NCBI RefSeq assembly: GCF_905171765.1
Contig: NC_053390.1
Span: 214,267,208-214,331,207, forward strand
DNA length: 64,000 bases
Direction: 5' to 3'
Source of the DNA: Bufo bufo
Lineage: Eukaryota > Chordata > Amphibia > Anura > Bufonidae
Below, in pieces: positions 1 through 11,475 of the stretch; position 1 is the first letter of the stretch, and every line of letters starts with the position of its first letter. Made by a program: the position numbers and the translations under genes. The notes under the pieces were generated by a model. The model saw only the letters and a list, made by a program, of their open reading frames with translations, searched no databases and was not told the DNA's origin.

Positions 1-240
1 TCTGCCCTGCTTCATTTTTAACTCCTTCCACCGCGGCGCTGACGGGGGCGGGATCAAGCAAGCCGGCCGGTTGTTACTGTCTGCACTGCAGCAGGCAGCG
101 CAGCGGCGCGTGTAAGTGAAGCGCTGGCTGTGCGTCGCTACTGCAGATATATTTTAGTAACTTTGGGTCTGGTGGTGGGCCCTTCACTCACCCTGGGCCC
201 GGGGCTGCCGACCCAAACGCCCCAATTATAATCCGCCACT
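1..240. mobile_element. 3' end of a GC-rich foldback MITE (cut by window start)
   Basis: The stretch is GC-rich and ends with ATAATCCGCCACTG, whose complement CAGTGGCGGATTAT is the kind of short terminal sequence seen on hAT-like MITEs. The other terminus lies outside the window, so the family assignment is tentative. No reading frame of note is present. Confidence 0.4.
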
Positions 241-589
241 GGATTTGGAGTGGTTTTGCAAAGAACAGTGGGCAAATCTTGCCAAGCCAAAATGTGCCAT
301 GCTGATAGTCTTTTTGGGTATGAGTCTGAATGCTATAATAAAATCAAAAGGTGCTTCAACACCGTATTAGTTTAAGGGTGTGCACACTTATGCAACCATA
401 TTATTTTATTTTTATATTTTTTTCTTCCCTCTACCTAAAAGATTTTTAGTTAGTTTTTCAATTGAGTTGTACAGTTTATAGGTCACATTAAAGGTGGAAA
501 AAGTTCTGAAATGATTTCTTTGTCTCATTTTTTTACATCACAGAAACCTGACATTTTAACAGGGGTGTGTAGACTTTTTATACCCACTG
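241..589 (+). mobile_element. Tc1-like transposon, 3' fragment
   Basis: The first 70 bases translate to the end of a Tc1 transposase (GLEWFCKEQWANLAK-like), followed by an AT-rich 3' region that ends in a terminal repeat GTGTAGACTTTTTATACCCA and CTG before a TA dinucleotide. A second, inverted copy of the same 3' region lies at 40288-40560. The 5' part of the element is missing, so it is a dead fragment in an intron of MLXIP. Confidence 0.75.
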
Positions 590-619
590 TACATCTATCA
601 TAGCCAGCAACTTGTACTA

Positions 620-870
620 CAGTAGCTTTTTGAGCAATCGTACCAGGCAGGCTAGCTCTTTATGCGCACCAATGAGCTATCGGCATCCATAACCCTTAAA
701 CCAATTCACCAGTTGTCCTTCCTTGGACCGCTTTTGGTAGGTACTATCCACTTCATACCAGAAACACTGCAGAACACCTGCTCTTTTGGAGATGATCTGA
801 CCCATTTGTTTACCTGTTACAATTTGACCCTTGTCAAAGTCATTTCCATACTTACACATTTTTTCCTGCT
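620..870 (-). pseudogene. Tc1-like transposase N-terminal helix-turn-helix relic
   Basis: The minus strand encodes a 60-residue stretch (859 to 677) with FDKGQIV, QMGQIISKRAGV and STYQKRSKEGQLVN. This resembles the first helix-turn-helix of Tc1-type transposases, where GQIV, SISKTAG and YQKWSKEG motifs recur. A stop follows immediately and no catalytic domain is nearby, so this is an isolated relic. The neighbouring 870-1213 has no recognisable feature. Confidence 0.55.
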
Positions 871-1213
871 GCCAATCACATGAACTTCAAGAACTGACTG
901 TTCATTCCCTGCAAAAAATATCCCACCACTCGATGGGTGTCATTGTCCTCAATATCAAGCAGGTCATTGATTTAAATGTTCTTGCTGAAGGACTAGGAAG
1001 ATGACAGGTGGGACCTAACACTGGATTGTGTCTTAGTAAGTATTTATTGGTGTATTGGTCGGGCTACAAGAGGATACCTTATTTGAGTTTTCTGTTTACA
1101 ATCCAGGTGATTTTAGAGAATAACAATGATCATTCATTACTGATTACCCGACCTGCCATGAATCCTACTTTGTGTCCAACACTCTCTCAAACAAACAAAT
1201 TCCTTTCTTACAG

Positions 1214-1315
1214 ACACAAAGGTTGAAGCATATTTCTGCAGAACAGAAGAGGAGGTTTAATATAAAACTTGCCTTTAACACACTAAACAGTTTTGTGTCT
1301 TCAAGCAACAAACCG
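1214..1315 (+). CDS. MLXIP: MLXIP (MondoA) exon encoding basic region and helix 1
   Basis: This exon encodes 34 residues including HISAEQKRRFNIKL, the nearly invariant DNA-contacting basic region and start of helix 1 in Mondo-family bHLH-leucine zipper transcription factors. MLXIP pairs with MLX, moves between mitochondrial surface and nucleus, and activates glucose-responsive genes through carbohydrate response elements (family knowledge). The exon follows the acceptor CTTACAG and ends before the donor GTAACT; both ends are phase 0. Upstream exons (glucose-sensing module, start codon) lie outside the window. MLXIP rather than its paralogue MLXIPL is chosen because the next exon reads SHAITLQKTV and a later one FSIIIKPLF, which are MondoA-like, and because LRRC43 follows downstream. 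Confidence 0.92.
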
Positions 1316-1581
1316 GTAACTAAATCCACATGCCACGGAAACTGCTGTATGTCCGGTGTCCGATGTTACCCTGAATGATGGCTAGGCTGCACGGGTATAA
1401 TGCCCAATGTCTCACTCAGCAACACAACATCTCCTATAGCAAATAAATGTACACGACAACCAATAATTCTGAATCCAAAAATACACATACAGTACATGCA
1501 GTCATTAAAATGGAGTCACCCAGTACGAAAATGGACCCAGGCCGCCCACTGTAACTAGTAGAACGCAATGACTTGGTAGTG

Positions 1582-1873
1582 TTAGGCCGCATTCGCACGA
1601 CCATATTTTTGGACTGCATCTGATCCACATTTTTTGCAGAGCCATTCATGTAAATGGGTCCGCAAAAAATCCGGACGGCGCAGTGTGTGCCGTCAGCATC
1701 CTTATGTCCTTTTTGCAGTCCCTTAAAAAAGATAGAACATGTCCTAATTTTGTCAGTTTTGTGGACAAGGATGGCATTGTTACAATGGATCCGCAAAAAA
1801 AAAAGATGCAATACGGACCTTATCAGCATTTTGCGAGCTGCAAAATACATACGGTCGTGTGAATGCACCCTTA
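1582..1873. mobile_element. TTA-flanked foldback MITE
   Basis: The ends are inverted copies: TTAGGCCGCATTCGCACGAC on the left and a CGTGTGAATGCACCCTTA end on the right. The 3-bp TTA flank is what PIF/Harbinger-type elements duplicate, so a Harbinger-like origin is possible. The open frames crossing it on both strands are not coding. Several relatives with similar ends occur in the window (31597-31903, 37470-37793). Confidence 0.55.
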
Positions 1874-1889
1874 TGCAGTGACATGCTAC

Positions 1890-2245
1890 ATTAAAGTGGA
1901 AGCATTTGATTTGGATCTATGGATTGGGTACACTTTAAAGGGGCTGGCCACCTTCTGGGTTGATTTATCCAGGGCAGACCTGCAAAAGGAAGCATACTTC
2001 CCTGCTCCCTGCCCCTGTCCCGACTCTTTTGTTCCCTGGCCTCAGCTGTCTCCCTTGGGTCCTCCTCTGTCAACATCTGCTTTGACACTGCAGCAGCCAA
2101 TTGACCTGCCTCCTTGCGTCACCATGAATCGAAGTGGGGCAGGTCACCCCTGTGGCCAGCGATTGGCTGCAGTGATGTCAAAGTGAGCCCGCCCTGTTTC
2201 ACTCCTGAAGAAACCATGCAGAGTTGTTATCAGTACTTCAGGCAA
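1890..2245. other. intronic sequence without recognised feature
   Basis: This MLXIP intron stretch has short open frames on both strands but no recognisable domain, splice-consistent exon or repeat end. Confidence 0.4.
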
Positions 2246-2249
2246 GGAC

Positions 2250-2626
2250 ATCAGGTTTATCATAAGGCTATTTTTACATCTGCGTTTTTCCTTTTCAGTA
2301 TTGAGGCAGAGGATCTCGATACCGGAGGAAAACACTTCCGTTTTGTCCCCATTCATTGTCAATGGGGATAAAACGAACTGAACGGAGTTCACCAGAACGC
2401 ATTCCGTTTAGTTGCTTTCCCATGGTTGACAGAAAAACGCGTCACGGAAGAAAACTGATCCGCCACATACAATGGTATTAATGCCGGATTCATCATGGCT
2501 AATTGAGAAATAATACAACCGGACCCATTCATAACGGATGCAGACGGTTGTATTATCCTAACTGAAGCGTTTTTGCTGATCCATGCCGGATCGAGCAAAA
2601 AACGCATATGTGAAAGTAGCCTAACA
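2250..2626. mobile_element. foldback MITE with GCATATGTGAAAGTAGCCTAA end
   Basis: The right end reads ACGCATATGTGAAAGTAGCC followed by TAA, and the left end begins AAGGCTATTTTTACATCTGC, which is its degenerate complement. The interior has paired CCGGAT and ATCCGG blocks. A related element with the same 3' end is found at 18490-18940. Confidence 0.55.
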
Positions 2627-2703
2627 CTTGTGGACTTTATTCATCCTTGGTCCATTATAAAGTCTACATTTGATTCCATGTTTGCCTATCTGTTTTCTGA
2701 CAG

Positions 2704-2831
2704 ATCAGCCATGCAATTACGCTACAGAAAACAGTGGCGTATATTGCCAAACTTCAGCAAGAAAGGAACCACGTGTTAGAAGAATCCAGACGACTGAAGG
2801 AAGAGGTAGAAGAGTTGCATCATGCTATCAG
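2704..2831 (+). CDS. MLXIP: MLXIP exon encoding helix 2 and leucine zipper
   Basis: The exon follows TTTCTGACAG and ends before GTTTGT. It starts in phase 0 and ends after two bases of a codon. It encodes ISHAITLQKTVAYIAKLQQE and then a heptad-like run RRLKEEVEELHHAI. These are helix 2 and the leucine zipper that pairs with MLX. The match to the MondoA-type sequence (SHAITLQKTVEYITKLQQER) is close and has no gap or stop. It joins in frame to the exon at 1214-1315 and to the exon at 3851-3974. Confidence 0.93.
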
Positions 2832-3160
2832 GTTTGTATTGTACATTTGTAGCCTTCACCTTCTCTGAAACCTGGCCGTAAAATCTCCTCAGCTTGAATG
2901 GCATATCTGCCAAGTTATGCACCAATATATATTTTTTCTTCTTGCTGACTGAAGAGGGAAGCTTAAAGAGGAACCCTGCCCACCCACATTTTCTAAAATG
3001 TACAGATTTCCTGAACTGTAGGGCACCCAAACTCCTTAGACATCATTGACATGTTCATCATTTCACCCAACATTCTATGCAAACTGGAATTGTCCAGTCA
3101 TTGTGGCAGTCACTTACCTGGAAGGCAGTGGTGGTCCGGGCTCAGTGATTTTGACCTTTC

Positions 3161-3477
3161 TAAGGCCCCTTGCAGACGAGCGTTCCTCCCGCAGCGAGTC
3201 CACAACGCAGCTCCCGACCTGACCTCCCAGCGCTGCCGGGGGTCACATAGCATTACATTGATTTTATGATGCTATGTAACCCTTACAGTTCTGTAATGTA
3301 TTGGATAACACTGGCATAATGCTGACAGTGTTATCCAATACATTCCAGAACTGTAAGGGTTACATGGCATCATAAATCCATTTAATGCTATGTGAATCCC
3401 TTCAGTGCTGGGAGGTCAGGCCGGGTGCTGCGATGCGGACTCGCAGCGGGAGGACTGCTCGTCTGCAAGGGGCCTAA
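3161..3477. mobile_element. near-perfect foldback MITE
   Basis: The termini are TAAGGCCCCTTGCAGACGAG and its complement at 3458-3477, and the arms stay complementary almost to the centre, where ATAACACTGGCATAATGCTG and GACAGTGTTAT form the turn. It could fold over its whole 317-bp length. Both ends are flanked by TAA/TTA-like bases. It has no coding capacity. Confidence 0.75.
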
Positions 3478-3601
3478 GACCAGCTGAAGAATGGAGGGCA
3501 GCACTGAACTAGTGGTTGCAAATTCAGTTATAGATTTTAATGCATTGATGCAACGTTTCTGACAAGTCAGAATATCCATTTTGGATGGGCTTTCACTTTT
3601 A

Positions 3602-3779
3602 ATGCCTCATTCACACGTCCGTGTTTTGGTCTTTGGTCAGTGATTTTTGAGCCAAAACCAGGGGCATCTCTAAACACAGAACAGGTGCAGATCTTTCCAT
3701 TATACCCAATCCTGGTTTTGGCCTACAATCCCTGATGGAAATCACTGACCGAAACACTGACGTGTGAATGAGGCTTAAG
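3602..3779. mobile_element. short foldback MITE
   Basis: The left end is ATGCCTCATTCACACGTC and the right end is its complement GACGTGTGAATGAGGCTT. The inner arms pair as GGTCAGTGATTTT with AAATCACTGACC. It lies 70 bases upstream of the next MLXIP exon. Confidence 0.65.
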
Positions 3780-3850
3780 ACCTACATCTTCTTGTGAAGT
3801 GTTAACCCTAGAGGAAGGTGTAAGTTCATGACATTTGCTGTTATTTTCAG

Positions 3851-3974
3851 TTCCTATCAAGCGCAGCTTCCAGCCACTGGCGTGCCGATCGCTCCGCAGA
3901 GGGTTGAGCACACAAGGGATCTATTTGACAAGTATGTGAAAAGCAGAACACTTGAGAACTGGAAGTTCTGGATT
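3851..3974 (+). CDS. MLXIP: MLXIP exon, start of C-terminal dimerisation region
   Basis: The exon follows TTATTTTCAG and ends before GTATCC. One base completes the serine codon split by the previous intron. It encodes SYQAQLPATGVPIAPQRV, then a segment ending TLENWKFWI. LPATGVP and NWKFW are hallmark motifs of the conserved region after the zipper in MLXIP and MLXIPL, which contributes to dimerisation and cytoplasmic retention. The frame is intact and ends in phase 0. Confidence 0.93.
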
Positions 3975-4074
3975 GTATCCTTTCTGGATCAAGCAGTGTT
4001 GTGTTTTTTTTTATTTTTATAGAACTATAGACCTAGAAGAGCTGCATATATTTAGTTGTTTCTCCACAAAGATC

Positions 4075-4140
4075 TTAAAGGGGTATTCCAGCTTTCTGAT
4101 ATTGATGAACTGTCATCTGGGTAATCAATATAATGCCCCA
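4075..4140. mobile_element. end of a TTAA-flanked MITE
   Basis: TTAA at 4075-4078 is followed by AGGGGTATTCCAGC, a terminal sequence like the other TTAA-flanked elements in the window. The opposite end was not located, so the extent is uncertain. Confidence 0.35.
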
Positions 4141-4998
4141 TGCACGTTAGGGAACCTAACACTAAATGCTACCTGTAATGTGCCGTAACGACCACCATAA
4201 AATTCAGGAAGTGCAGGTTCCACATGCATGCTGGGTCCACTCTGCTTTTTATCATTTGTGGTGCCAAAATGGCCTCCATTAAATTCAGGTGATGCAGGCA
4301 CCAACTTGCATGCTGAGCCCACTCTATACCTCTCCTGGTGCCAGACGGCTTCCAATGAATGCAATGAGAGTCCATTCTATACCTTTCCTGGTGCCAAAAG
4401 GCTTCCAGTGAGTGAAGGGAGAGCAGGCTACAGCTTTATACTTACACTAATTAAAATCCGCCTATGGGGCAGACTGGTAAGGGGTGCAAGACTAAACGGA
4501 GTCAAAGAAAAAGGGGGTCTGTCAGCACATCCAAATGCGCAGGTGCGTGCTGCCATGGCTAGAAACACAAAGAAAGAAAAAAACACAATGCAACTGCACT
4601 CTGCAAACCAAATAAAGTACAATAATGCCATAGTAATAGAAAATATTCTGGTGCTAATGTTATGCTTATTTTGTAAATTTGAGATTCTTGGCAAATTTTG
4701 TACAAAATTATTTGGGCTCGTCTGCCACACGTCAAGGAGATCTCTGTAACCTAACACTAAATGCTACCAGTTATGTGCCATAATTCAGGGAGTGCAGGTT
4801 CCACATGCATGCTGGGTCCACTCTCTGCTTTTTATCATTTTTGGTGCCAAAATGGCCTATTACTATGGCATTATTGTACTTTATTTGGTTTGCAGACTGC
4901 TGTTGCATTGCGTTTTTTCTTTTTTTTCTTTGTGTTTCTAGCCATGGCAGCGCGCACCTGCGCATTGGGATGTGCTGATCCCCTTTTTCTTTGCAGTG
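4141..4998. repeat. partly duplicated and partly inverted intronic repeat block
   Basis: A segment starting CCTAACACTAAATGCTACC occurs twice in direct orientation (about 4150-4270 and 4748-4860). A different segment containing GCCATGGCTAGAAACACAAA at about 4500-4660 recurs as its inverted complement at about 4855-4998. The block therefore combines a direct and an inverted duplication. The apparent open frames across it are not supported by any domain. Confidence 0.6.
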
Positions 4999-6414
4999 AA
5001 AAGAAAATGATACATGGTTTTCCAAATATTTATTAAATACAATTCTGAACTGTGTAGCATGCATTTATATTCAGCCCCCCGTACTCTAATACCCCTAAAT
5101 AAAATCCAGTGTGACCAAAAATGTATTCTCAGTATAACTACAGCTGTCCAGTGAAGGCCTCCGAGGTTTGTTAGTGATCAAACAGCAGCGTGAAAACCAA
5201 GGAGCACACCATACAGGTCAGGGATAAAGTTGTCGAAGTGTAAAGCAGGGTTAGGTTAAAAAAGGTATATGTTCAATCAGTCATCTGAAAATGGAAGGAG
5301 TTTGGCACAACTGCAGATCTACCAAGACATGGCCGTCCACCTAAACTGACAGCCCAGGCAAGGAGAACACTAAGTAGAGAAACAGCCAAGAGGCCCATGG
5401 TCACTCTGGAGGAGCTGCAAAGATCCACAGCTCAGGTGGGAGAATCTGTCCACAGGACAACTATTGGTCGTGTACTCCACAAATCTGGACTTTATGAAAA
5501 AGTGCCAAGAAGAAAGCCTTTTGTAAAGCAAGCCATAAGAAGTCCTGTTTGCAGTCTGCCACAAGCTATGTAGGGGACATGGCAGACATGTGGAAGAAGG
5601 TGCTCTGATCAGATGAGACTCAAGTTGTACTAAATGCAAAACGTTATGTGTGGAGGAAAACTAACACTGCACATAACCCAGAACACACTATCCCCACTGT
5701 GAAACCATGCTGTGGGAATGCTTTTCTTCAGCAGTGACAGGGAAGCTGGTCAGTGTTGATGGGAAGATGGATGGAGCTAAATACATGGCAATCCTGGAGG
5801 AAAACCTGGCAGAGGCCGCAAAAGACTTGAGACTGGGACAGAGGTTCACCTTCCAGCAGAACAACGAGCCTAAACATACAACCAGGCCCTCCAGCTGTTG
5901 AAAAACTATAACTCCCAACGTACTTTGATAGCTGTATCCTGTCCAGGCATGATGGAACTTGTAGTTTTGCAACAGCTGGAGGGCCGCAGGTTAGGCATTC
6001 CTTGTTTAGATCAAAGTGTACTCGTGTTAGAATGGCCCAAAGTCGAGACCTAAATCCCATTGAATCTGTGGCAAGATTTGAAAATTGCTGTTCAGACGCT
6101 CTCCCTACAATCTGACAGCTTTAGCGAAGAAGAATGGGCAAAAAGTTCCCAAAAGATTTGCTGCTGTAATTGCAGTGACAGGTGGTCCTAAGAAAGTATT
6201 GACTCAGGGGGGCTGAATACATATGCATGCCACACCTTTTTAGATTTTTATTTATTATAAATTTTAAAAACAATGTATCATTTTCTTTTCACTTCACACT
6301 ACTTTTGTGTTGGTCCATCGCATAAAATCCCAATAAAATACATTTAAGTTTCTCGGTGTAACGTGGAAAAATGTGGAAAAGTTCAAGGGGTATGTATACT
6401 TTTCAAGGCACCAT
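4997..6414 (+). mobile_element. decayed Tc1-like transposon
   Basis: The plus strand keeps recognisable transposase pieces: a Tc1-type linker region (RHGRPPKL, SRETAKRPMVTLEELQ) near 5320-5420, then [20 protein letters not shown] at 5707 and FTFQQNNEPKHTT at about 5850, which is the second catalytic-aspartate region with the aspartate changed to asparagine. Stops and frameshifts separate the pieces. The inner ends pair (AATGATACAT with ATGTATCATT). The element is dead and carries a nested MITE at 5884-6000. Confidence 0.8.
5884..6000. mobile_element. nested hAT-like mini-MITE
   Basis: The sequence GGCCCTCCAGCTGTTGAAAA on the left is complementary to the TTGCAACAGCTGGAGGGCC end on the right, with CTATAACTCCCAAC and GTAGTTTT in the arms. 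It interrupts the Tc1 transposase remnant. A relative sits at 22656-22738. Confidence 0.6.
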
Positions 6415-6977
6415 ATATTGAAGAGAATATGGCCCAACACTGACCCTTGTGGTACCCCACTGGTGTCGGTGACCCAATTAGGGTATATACCGTTATTAAC
6501 CAGGTACTTAACTACATACACACATTTACCCTCAGTCCAAGCATTCTCATTTTATGTACCAACGTTTTATGCCGAATAGTATTGAATGTTTTGAAAAAGT
6601 GTGGTAGGTTCTCTCAAATGAAGCATTCAGCCAGGTCAGAAAGATGCTCATATCTTCTATTTTCAGTAGTGTTTTAGTAGTGAGAGGCAGTATTTCTTAT
6701 ATTGACTACCATGTGGCTCATGTCTGTGCTGCTAAGTTGTCATGGCAGGTCAAAATGTCAACTGCAGTCTAATAGAGGACTATAGATCATCTCTGAAATG
6801 GCTGCATTCAGGTAGGAAAAAACCTTGGGAAGATGTAGAGCTCCAGGATGGGGGCTCAAAGCTAAATTTACGTTATTACCTCAGAGTGTTTAGTGAAGAA
6901 CTCCAGTCAGTGAATGGAAACCTCATGTAGTATATAATGGTGCTCGTAACTCTCCTTAACGAAGTATGTCAATCCAG

Positions 6978-7107
6978 TTCAGCATCATCATTAAACCATT
7001 ATTTGATTCCTTCAATGACATGGTATCGACAACCAACATCGATGAGTTATACAGTACTACTCTAGAATGGCTAGATCAGCATTGCTCCCTACCGTCTTTG
7101 AGACCCA
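6978..7107 (+). CDS. MLXIP: MLXIP exon, dimerisation region continued
   Basis: The exon follows AATCCAG and ends before GTAAGT. It starts in phase 0 and ends after one base of a codon. It encodes FSIIIKPLFDSFNDMVSTTN, then LEWLDQHCSLPSLRP, matching the MondoA C-terminal region (FSIIIKPLFESF, WLDQHCSLP). The strong donor and the intact frame support a functional exon. It is separated from the previous exon by 3 kb and from the next by 10.3 kb of transposon-filled intron. Confidence 0.93.
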
Positions 7108-7139
7108 GTAAGTACCATGGTTCTGCTGAAAAAAAATAA

Positions 7140-7215
7140 AAATAATTTAAAAAAAAAAATATATATATATATATATCATATATATTAATTATATGTGTGT
7201 GTATATAATCTGTTT
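7140..7215. repeat. AT/TG simple repeat
   Basis: A run of A is followed by alternating AT and then TG dinucleotides. It lies immediately left of a DIRS-type terminal repeat copy. Confidence 0.8.
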
Positions 7216-7425
7216 TCCATGAACCCATGACAGCAACTGTGAGAGATCCTCCCCCTTCCAGACAGGAAACAGGAACTTCCCGGATCTTTAAATGGGGTTC
7301 TCCACAGTCCATCCTCAGTTTGTGACAAGATTCCTAGGACCTTCCATATTCTGAATACAAAGAAACTAACATACTATACATAAAGAAAGAATCTTAAATA
7401 TATGACTGACTGCATATTTCTTCTT
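7205..7425. repeat. DIRS-type terminal repeat copy
   Basis: ATGACAGCAACTGTGAGAGA and the following TCCTCCCCCTTCC are matched in inverted orientation at 15525-15630. Shorter related copies occur inverted at 9383-9410 and direct at 9430-9470. The four copies alternate in orientation, as expected around a DIRS element, whose ends and internal complementary region share sequence. Confidence 0.65.
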
Positions 7426-7429
7426 TTAA

Positions 7430-8561
7430 CCCCTTAGGGACCGGGCTCATTTTCACCTTAAGGACCAGGCCATTTTTTGCAAATCTGACCAGTGTCAATT
7501 TATGTGGTGATAACTTTAAAACGCTTTGACTTATCCAGGCCATTCTGAGATAGTTTTATCGTCACATATTGTACTTCATGACACTGGTAAAATACCAAAT
7601 TTACAAAAAAATTGGGAAAAATTAGCAAATTTCCAAGTTTCAATTTCTCTACTTCTATGATACATAGTAATACCTACAAAAATGGTTATTACTTTACATT
7701 CCCCATATGTCTACTTCATGTTTGGATCATTTTGGGAATGACATTTTCTTTTTTGGAGATGTTACAAGGCTTAGAAGTTTAGAAGCAAATCTTGAAATTT
7801 TTCCGAAATTTTCAAAAGCCCGCTTTTTAAGGATCAGTTCAGGTCTGAAGTCACTGTGAGGCTTACATAATAGAAACCACCCAAAAATGACCCCATTCTA
7901 GAAACTACACCCCTAAAGGTATTCAAAACTGATTTTACTAACTTTGTTAACCCTTTAGGTGTTCCACAAGAATTAATGGAAAATAGAGATAACATTTCAA
8001 AATCTCACTTTTTTGGCAGATTTTCCATTTTAATAAATTTTTTCCAGTTACAAAGCAACGGTTAACAGCCAAACAAAACTCAATATTTATGGCCCTGATT
8101 CTGTAGTTTACAGAAACAGCCTGTTATGTGGTCGTAAACTGCTGTACGGGCACACAGCAGGGCACAGAAGGAAAGGAATGCCATACGGTTTTTGGAAGGC
8201 AGATTTTGCTGGACTGTTTTTTTTACACCATGTCCCATTTGAAGCCCCCCTGATGCACCTCTAGAGTAGAAACTCCAAAAAAGTGACCCCATTTTAGAAA
8301 CTACGGGATAGGGTGGCAGTTTTGTTGGTACTATTTTAGGGTACATATGATTTTTGGTTGCTCTATATTACACTTTTTGTGAGGCAAGATAACAAGAAAT
8401 TGCTGTTTTGGCCCCTTTTTTATTTTTTGTTATTTACAACATTCATCTGACCGGTTAGATCATGTGGTATTTTTATAGAGCAGGTTGTCTCAGACGCGAC
8501 AATACCAAATCAGACAACTTTTTTTTTTTTTTTGGTTGGTTGTTTTACATAACAAAGCTCC

Positions 8562-8604
<43 letters not shown>

Positions 8605-9274
8605 ATTATTCTTTAGTGTCTCCACATTCTGAAAGCCATAGTTTTATTTATTTTTTGTCGGGATGAGATGACAGTTTGATATTTTGGGGTGCGTATGACT
8701 TTTTGATCGCTTGCTATTACACTTTTTGTGATGTAAGGTAACAATTTTTTTTTAACTTTTATTTGGGGAAAATGAAGTTTTTGTTTATTTTTACTTGAAA
8801 CGTTGAATTTTTGGGGGGGGAAAACCTTTCTTTTTTATTTATTTTTTTCACTTTTTTTTTTGTCCCACTTTGGGACTTCAACTTTTGGGGGTCTGATCCC
8901 CTTTACAATGCATTCCAATACTTCTGTATTGGAATGCATTGGCTGTATGTGGTAATACAGTGTGTATTACTCATACAGCTTCCTGCCTGTGAGATCCAGG
9001 GGGCTGGATCTCACAGGCTCTTCACCGGAAGGCAGCGCCGATGCCTAAGGAAGGCATTGTGCTGCCTTCCATGCCAACGGGTCCCCATTACAGCATCACG
9101 GGGACCCGATGGCACCGCCAACCGTCCTCCGGAACGACCCGTAAACGCCGCAAATCTGAATTGACCGATACAGGACCCCCCCACGCATTGTCCCAGGGTG
9201 CCTGCTGATTGATTTCAGCAGGCACCCAGTTCCGATCACCGCTCGGTACCAGTACGTTATGTGTCCCCAAGAGG
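7430..9274. mobile_element. long TTAA-flanked non-coding element
   Basis: The element is bounded by TTAA at 7426-7429 and 9275-9278, with ends CCCCTTAGGGAC and GTCCCCAAGAGG that are imperfect inverted repeats. TTAA duplication is the signature of piggyBac-type insertion, so a piggyBac-like non-autonomous origin is possible. The inside is AT-rich with long T runs. A stretch near 8270-8390 (GGGATAGGGTGGCAGTTTTG) is matched inverted in 35640-37396. No transposase is visible. Confidence 0.6.
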
Positions 9275-9484
9275 TTAAGACTACTTTAACACTATGTACA
9301 TCTATATATATCTTTTTATTAATATATAATATATTTTTATTTATTTTTTATATATATACACACAGGGTGGGAATAAAGTAGGTGCTGTCATGGGCTCATG
9401 GGAAAACAGATTACCGGTAAGAGTAATATATGTATTTCCATTACGCCCCATGACAGCACCTGTGAGAGAATAGACTAGATAACT

Positions 9485-9730
9485 TTAGGGTGGGATTACT
9501 GCCTGCAAGACTTTTCTCCCAAAGGCCAAGTCCTGAGCAGAAGATAGATCTAATCTATAATGTCTATAAAACATGCTTGGAGAGCTCAACGTAGCTGCTC
9601 TACAAATTTGGTTAATTGTGGCACAGCCTTTTTCTACCCAGGAAGCCATTATAGCCCTTGTAGAATGGGCCAAGAACCCTAAAGGTACCTGAAGATCTGC
9701 AGAAGAGTAGGCTAGCCTTATGGTTCTCAT
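9485..9730 (-). pseudogene. tyrosine recombinase C-terminus of the DIRS element
   Basis: The 81-residue frame contains HSTRAIMASW, then INQICRAATLSSPSMFYRHY and RLDL. This fits the C-terminal HxxR and tyrosine motifs of tyrosine recombinases, as found in DIRS elements for integrating circular DNA. The upstream part with the first arginine is scattered over other frames (9730-10460), so the enzyme is inactive. Confidence 0.75.
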
Positions 9731-10461
9731 TATCCATCTGGCAATCGTACGGCTAGTAACTTTTAAACCTTTGTTTGGGCCCTGGAATTGAACAAATAAT
9801 TGAGGGGCTTTTCTCCACCCTTTTGTTGCGTCTAAGTATTTTCACATGCATCTCCTTACATCTAGCGCATGGAATTTTTCCTCCCTTTGATTTTTGGGAT
9901 TTTGGCAGAAGGACAGCAAATTGATTTCTTGGGACCTGTGGAAATCAGAAACTACTTTAGGGAGAAAGGCCGGGTTCGGTCTCAACACAATTCTGTTCTC
10001 CAAAATTAAGGTATAAGGAGGGGACGCAGATAAGACCGAAATCTCCCCTACTCATATGGCTGATGTAATGGCTACAAGAAAGGCCATCTTGTAAGACAGC
10101 ATCTTCAGGGAGATTGAGTCCAATGGCTCGAAAGGACTTTGCGTGAGCATGGAAAGGACAATATTTAAATCCCAGGGAGATGATCTGGGTTTAGGGAATT
10201 GATTTGATCTAATTGATGCATTTTATGAATCTTTTGATCCAAGGATGAAATGCAAAAGTACAGTCAAACAATACACTAAGGGCAGAGACCTAAAAATTGT
10301 GTGCTAGGCCTAAATTTTTTATTTAGACCTTCCTGCAAGAAATCTAAAATCGGAGTGATCTCTGGTGGGGCTGACAGATCCAAACCCGTGCCCGCAAACC
10401 TAATAAAGGTTTTCCAAATTCTCAGTGGTAACTTTTTTCCTACTGGCTAGTAGTGTCTCTA

Positions 10462-11187
10462 CTACCTGATCTGATAATCCCCTGGCTCTAAGGAATTTCC
10501 TTTCAATATCCATGCTGTAAGTGTAGATTCCCTATCTCGGGATGATGAAGGGGCCCCTGAAACAACAAATCCTCCCTCTCTGGAAGTATCCAGGGATCTG
10601 CAAAAGACAGCTTCCTTAACCAAGTAAACCATACTGTCTTTGGCCAATAGGGGGCTATTAAGATTACCGTTGCCTCCTCCCTCCTTATTTTCTGGATTAC
10701 TCTGGGTAAAAGTGTGAGAGGTGGGAATGCATACACTAGATCTTGGCCCCAAGGTTGTGACAGCGCATCGATCCCCTTGGCACTGATCCCTTGGGTTGAG
10801 GGGGAAAAAAACCTTTTTGTATTTCTTGTTTGGGAAGCAAATAGTGCATCTTTTGGGGTTCCCATCAATAGACCTATCTGATCGAACACCTCCTCGCCCT
10901 AACTGACCTTGTGCCTGCTCAGGAAGACTGCCTGGGAGTTTTCTGACCCTTTTTAGATGAACTGCTAAAAGAGAACAGACTTCACCTTCTAACGACTGGA
11001 AGATCTTGGATGACCATTTTAGAAGTTGAGGAGATTTCCCCCCCCGCTTGTTGATGTAGGCTACCGCTGTCGCACTGTCTGACAGAATCCTGACATGTCT
11101 GTTTTTTAGGGAGGGAAACCATTGTATCAGGGCACAGTATATCGCTCTTAGCTCTCTGTAGTTTTGGGATTGTTGGCTTTGGAACAC
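10462..11187 (-). pseudogene. DIRS RNase H domain and linker
   Basis: The frame begins with YRELRAIYCALIQWFPSLKN and RILSDSATAVAYINKRGG, typical of the RNase H domain following the DIRS reverse transcriptase (ELRAI and the SD-S-TAVAYINK catalytic strand). After about 80 residues the sequence loses similarity, probably because of a frameshift. Domains on either side show this belongs to the DIRS element. Confidence 0.75.
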
Positions 11188-11475
11188 TGACCACTGCCCC
11201 TGGGGAAAACCTCAAAACTGAGTGAGCCCCTCACCCTTGGGGACTGGTGTCGGTTGTGATGATTAGAGAATTGTCCTTTATCCATTCCACCCCTTGACTT
11301 AGGTTCTCTGACCTTGTCCACGATATTAGGGAGTCTCTTACCGACAAGGGTAGCGGAACTTTGAGATCTAGAGAAACTAGGTCCTTGTCCCAGATAGAAA
11401 GGATGTGCATCTGAAGAATTCTGGATCGTAACTGTGCCCATTTTACTGCTGGTATATAGGATGTCATTGATCCTG

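Noticed and set aside
1434..1868. 144-codon minus-strand frame
   Set aside because: It spans a TTA-flanked MITE and unrelated flank; no domain is present.
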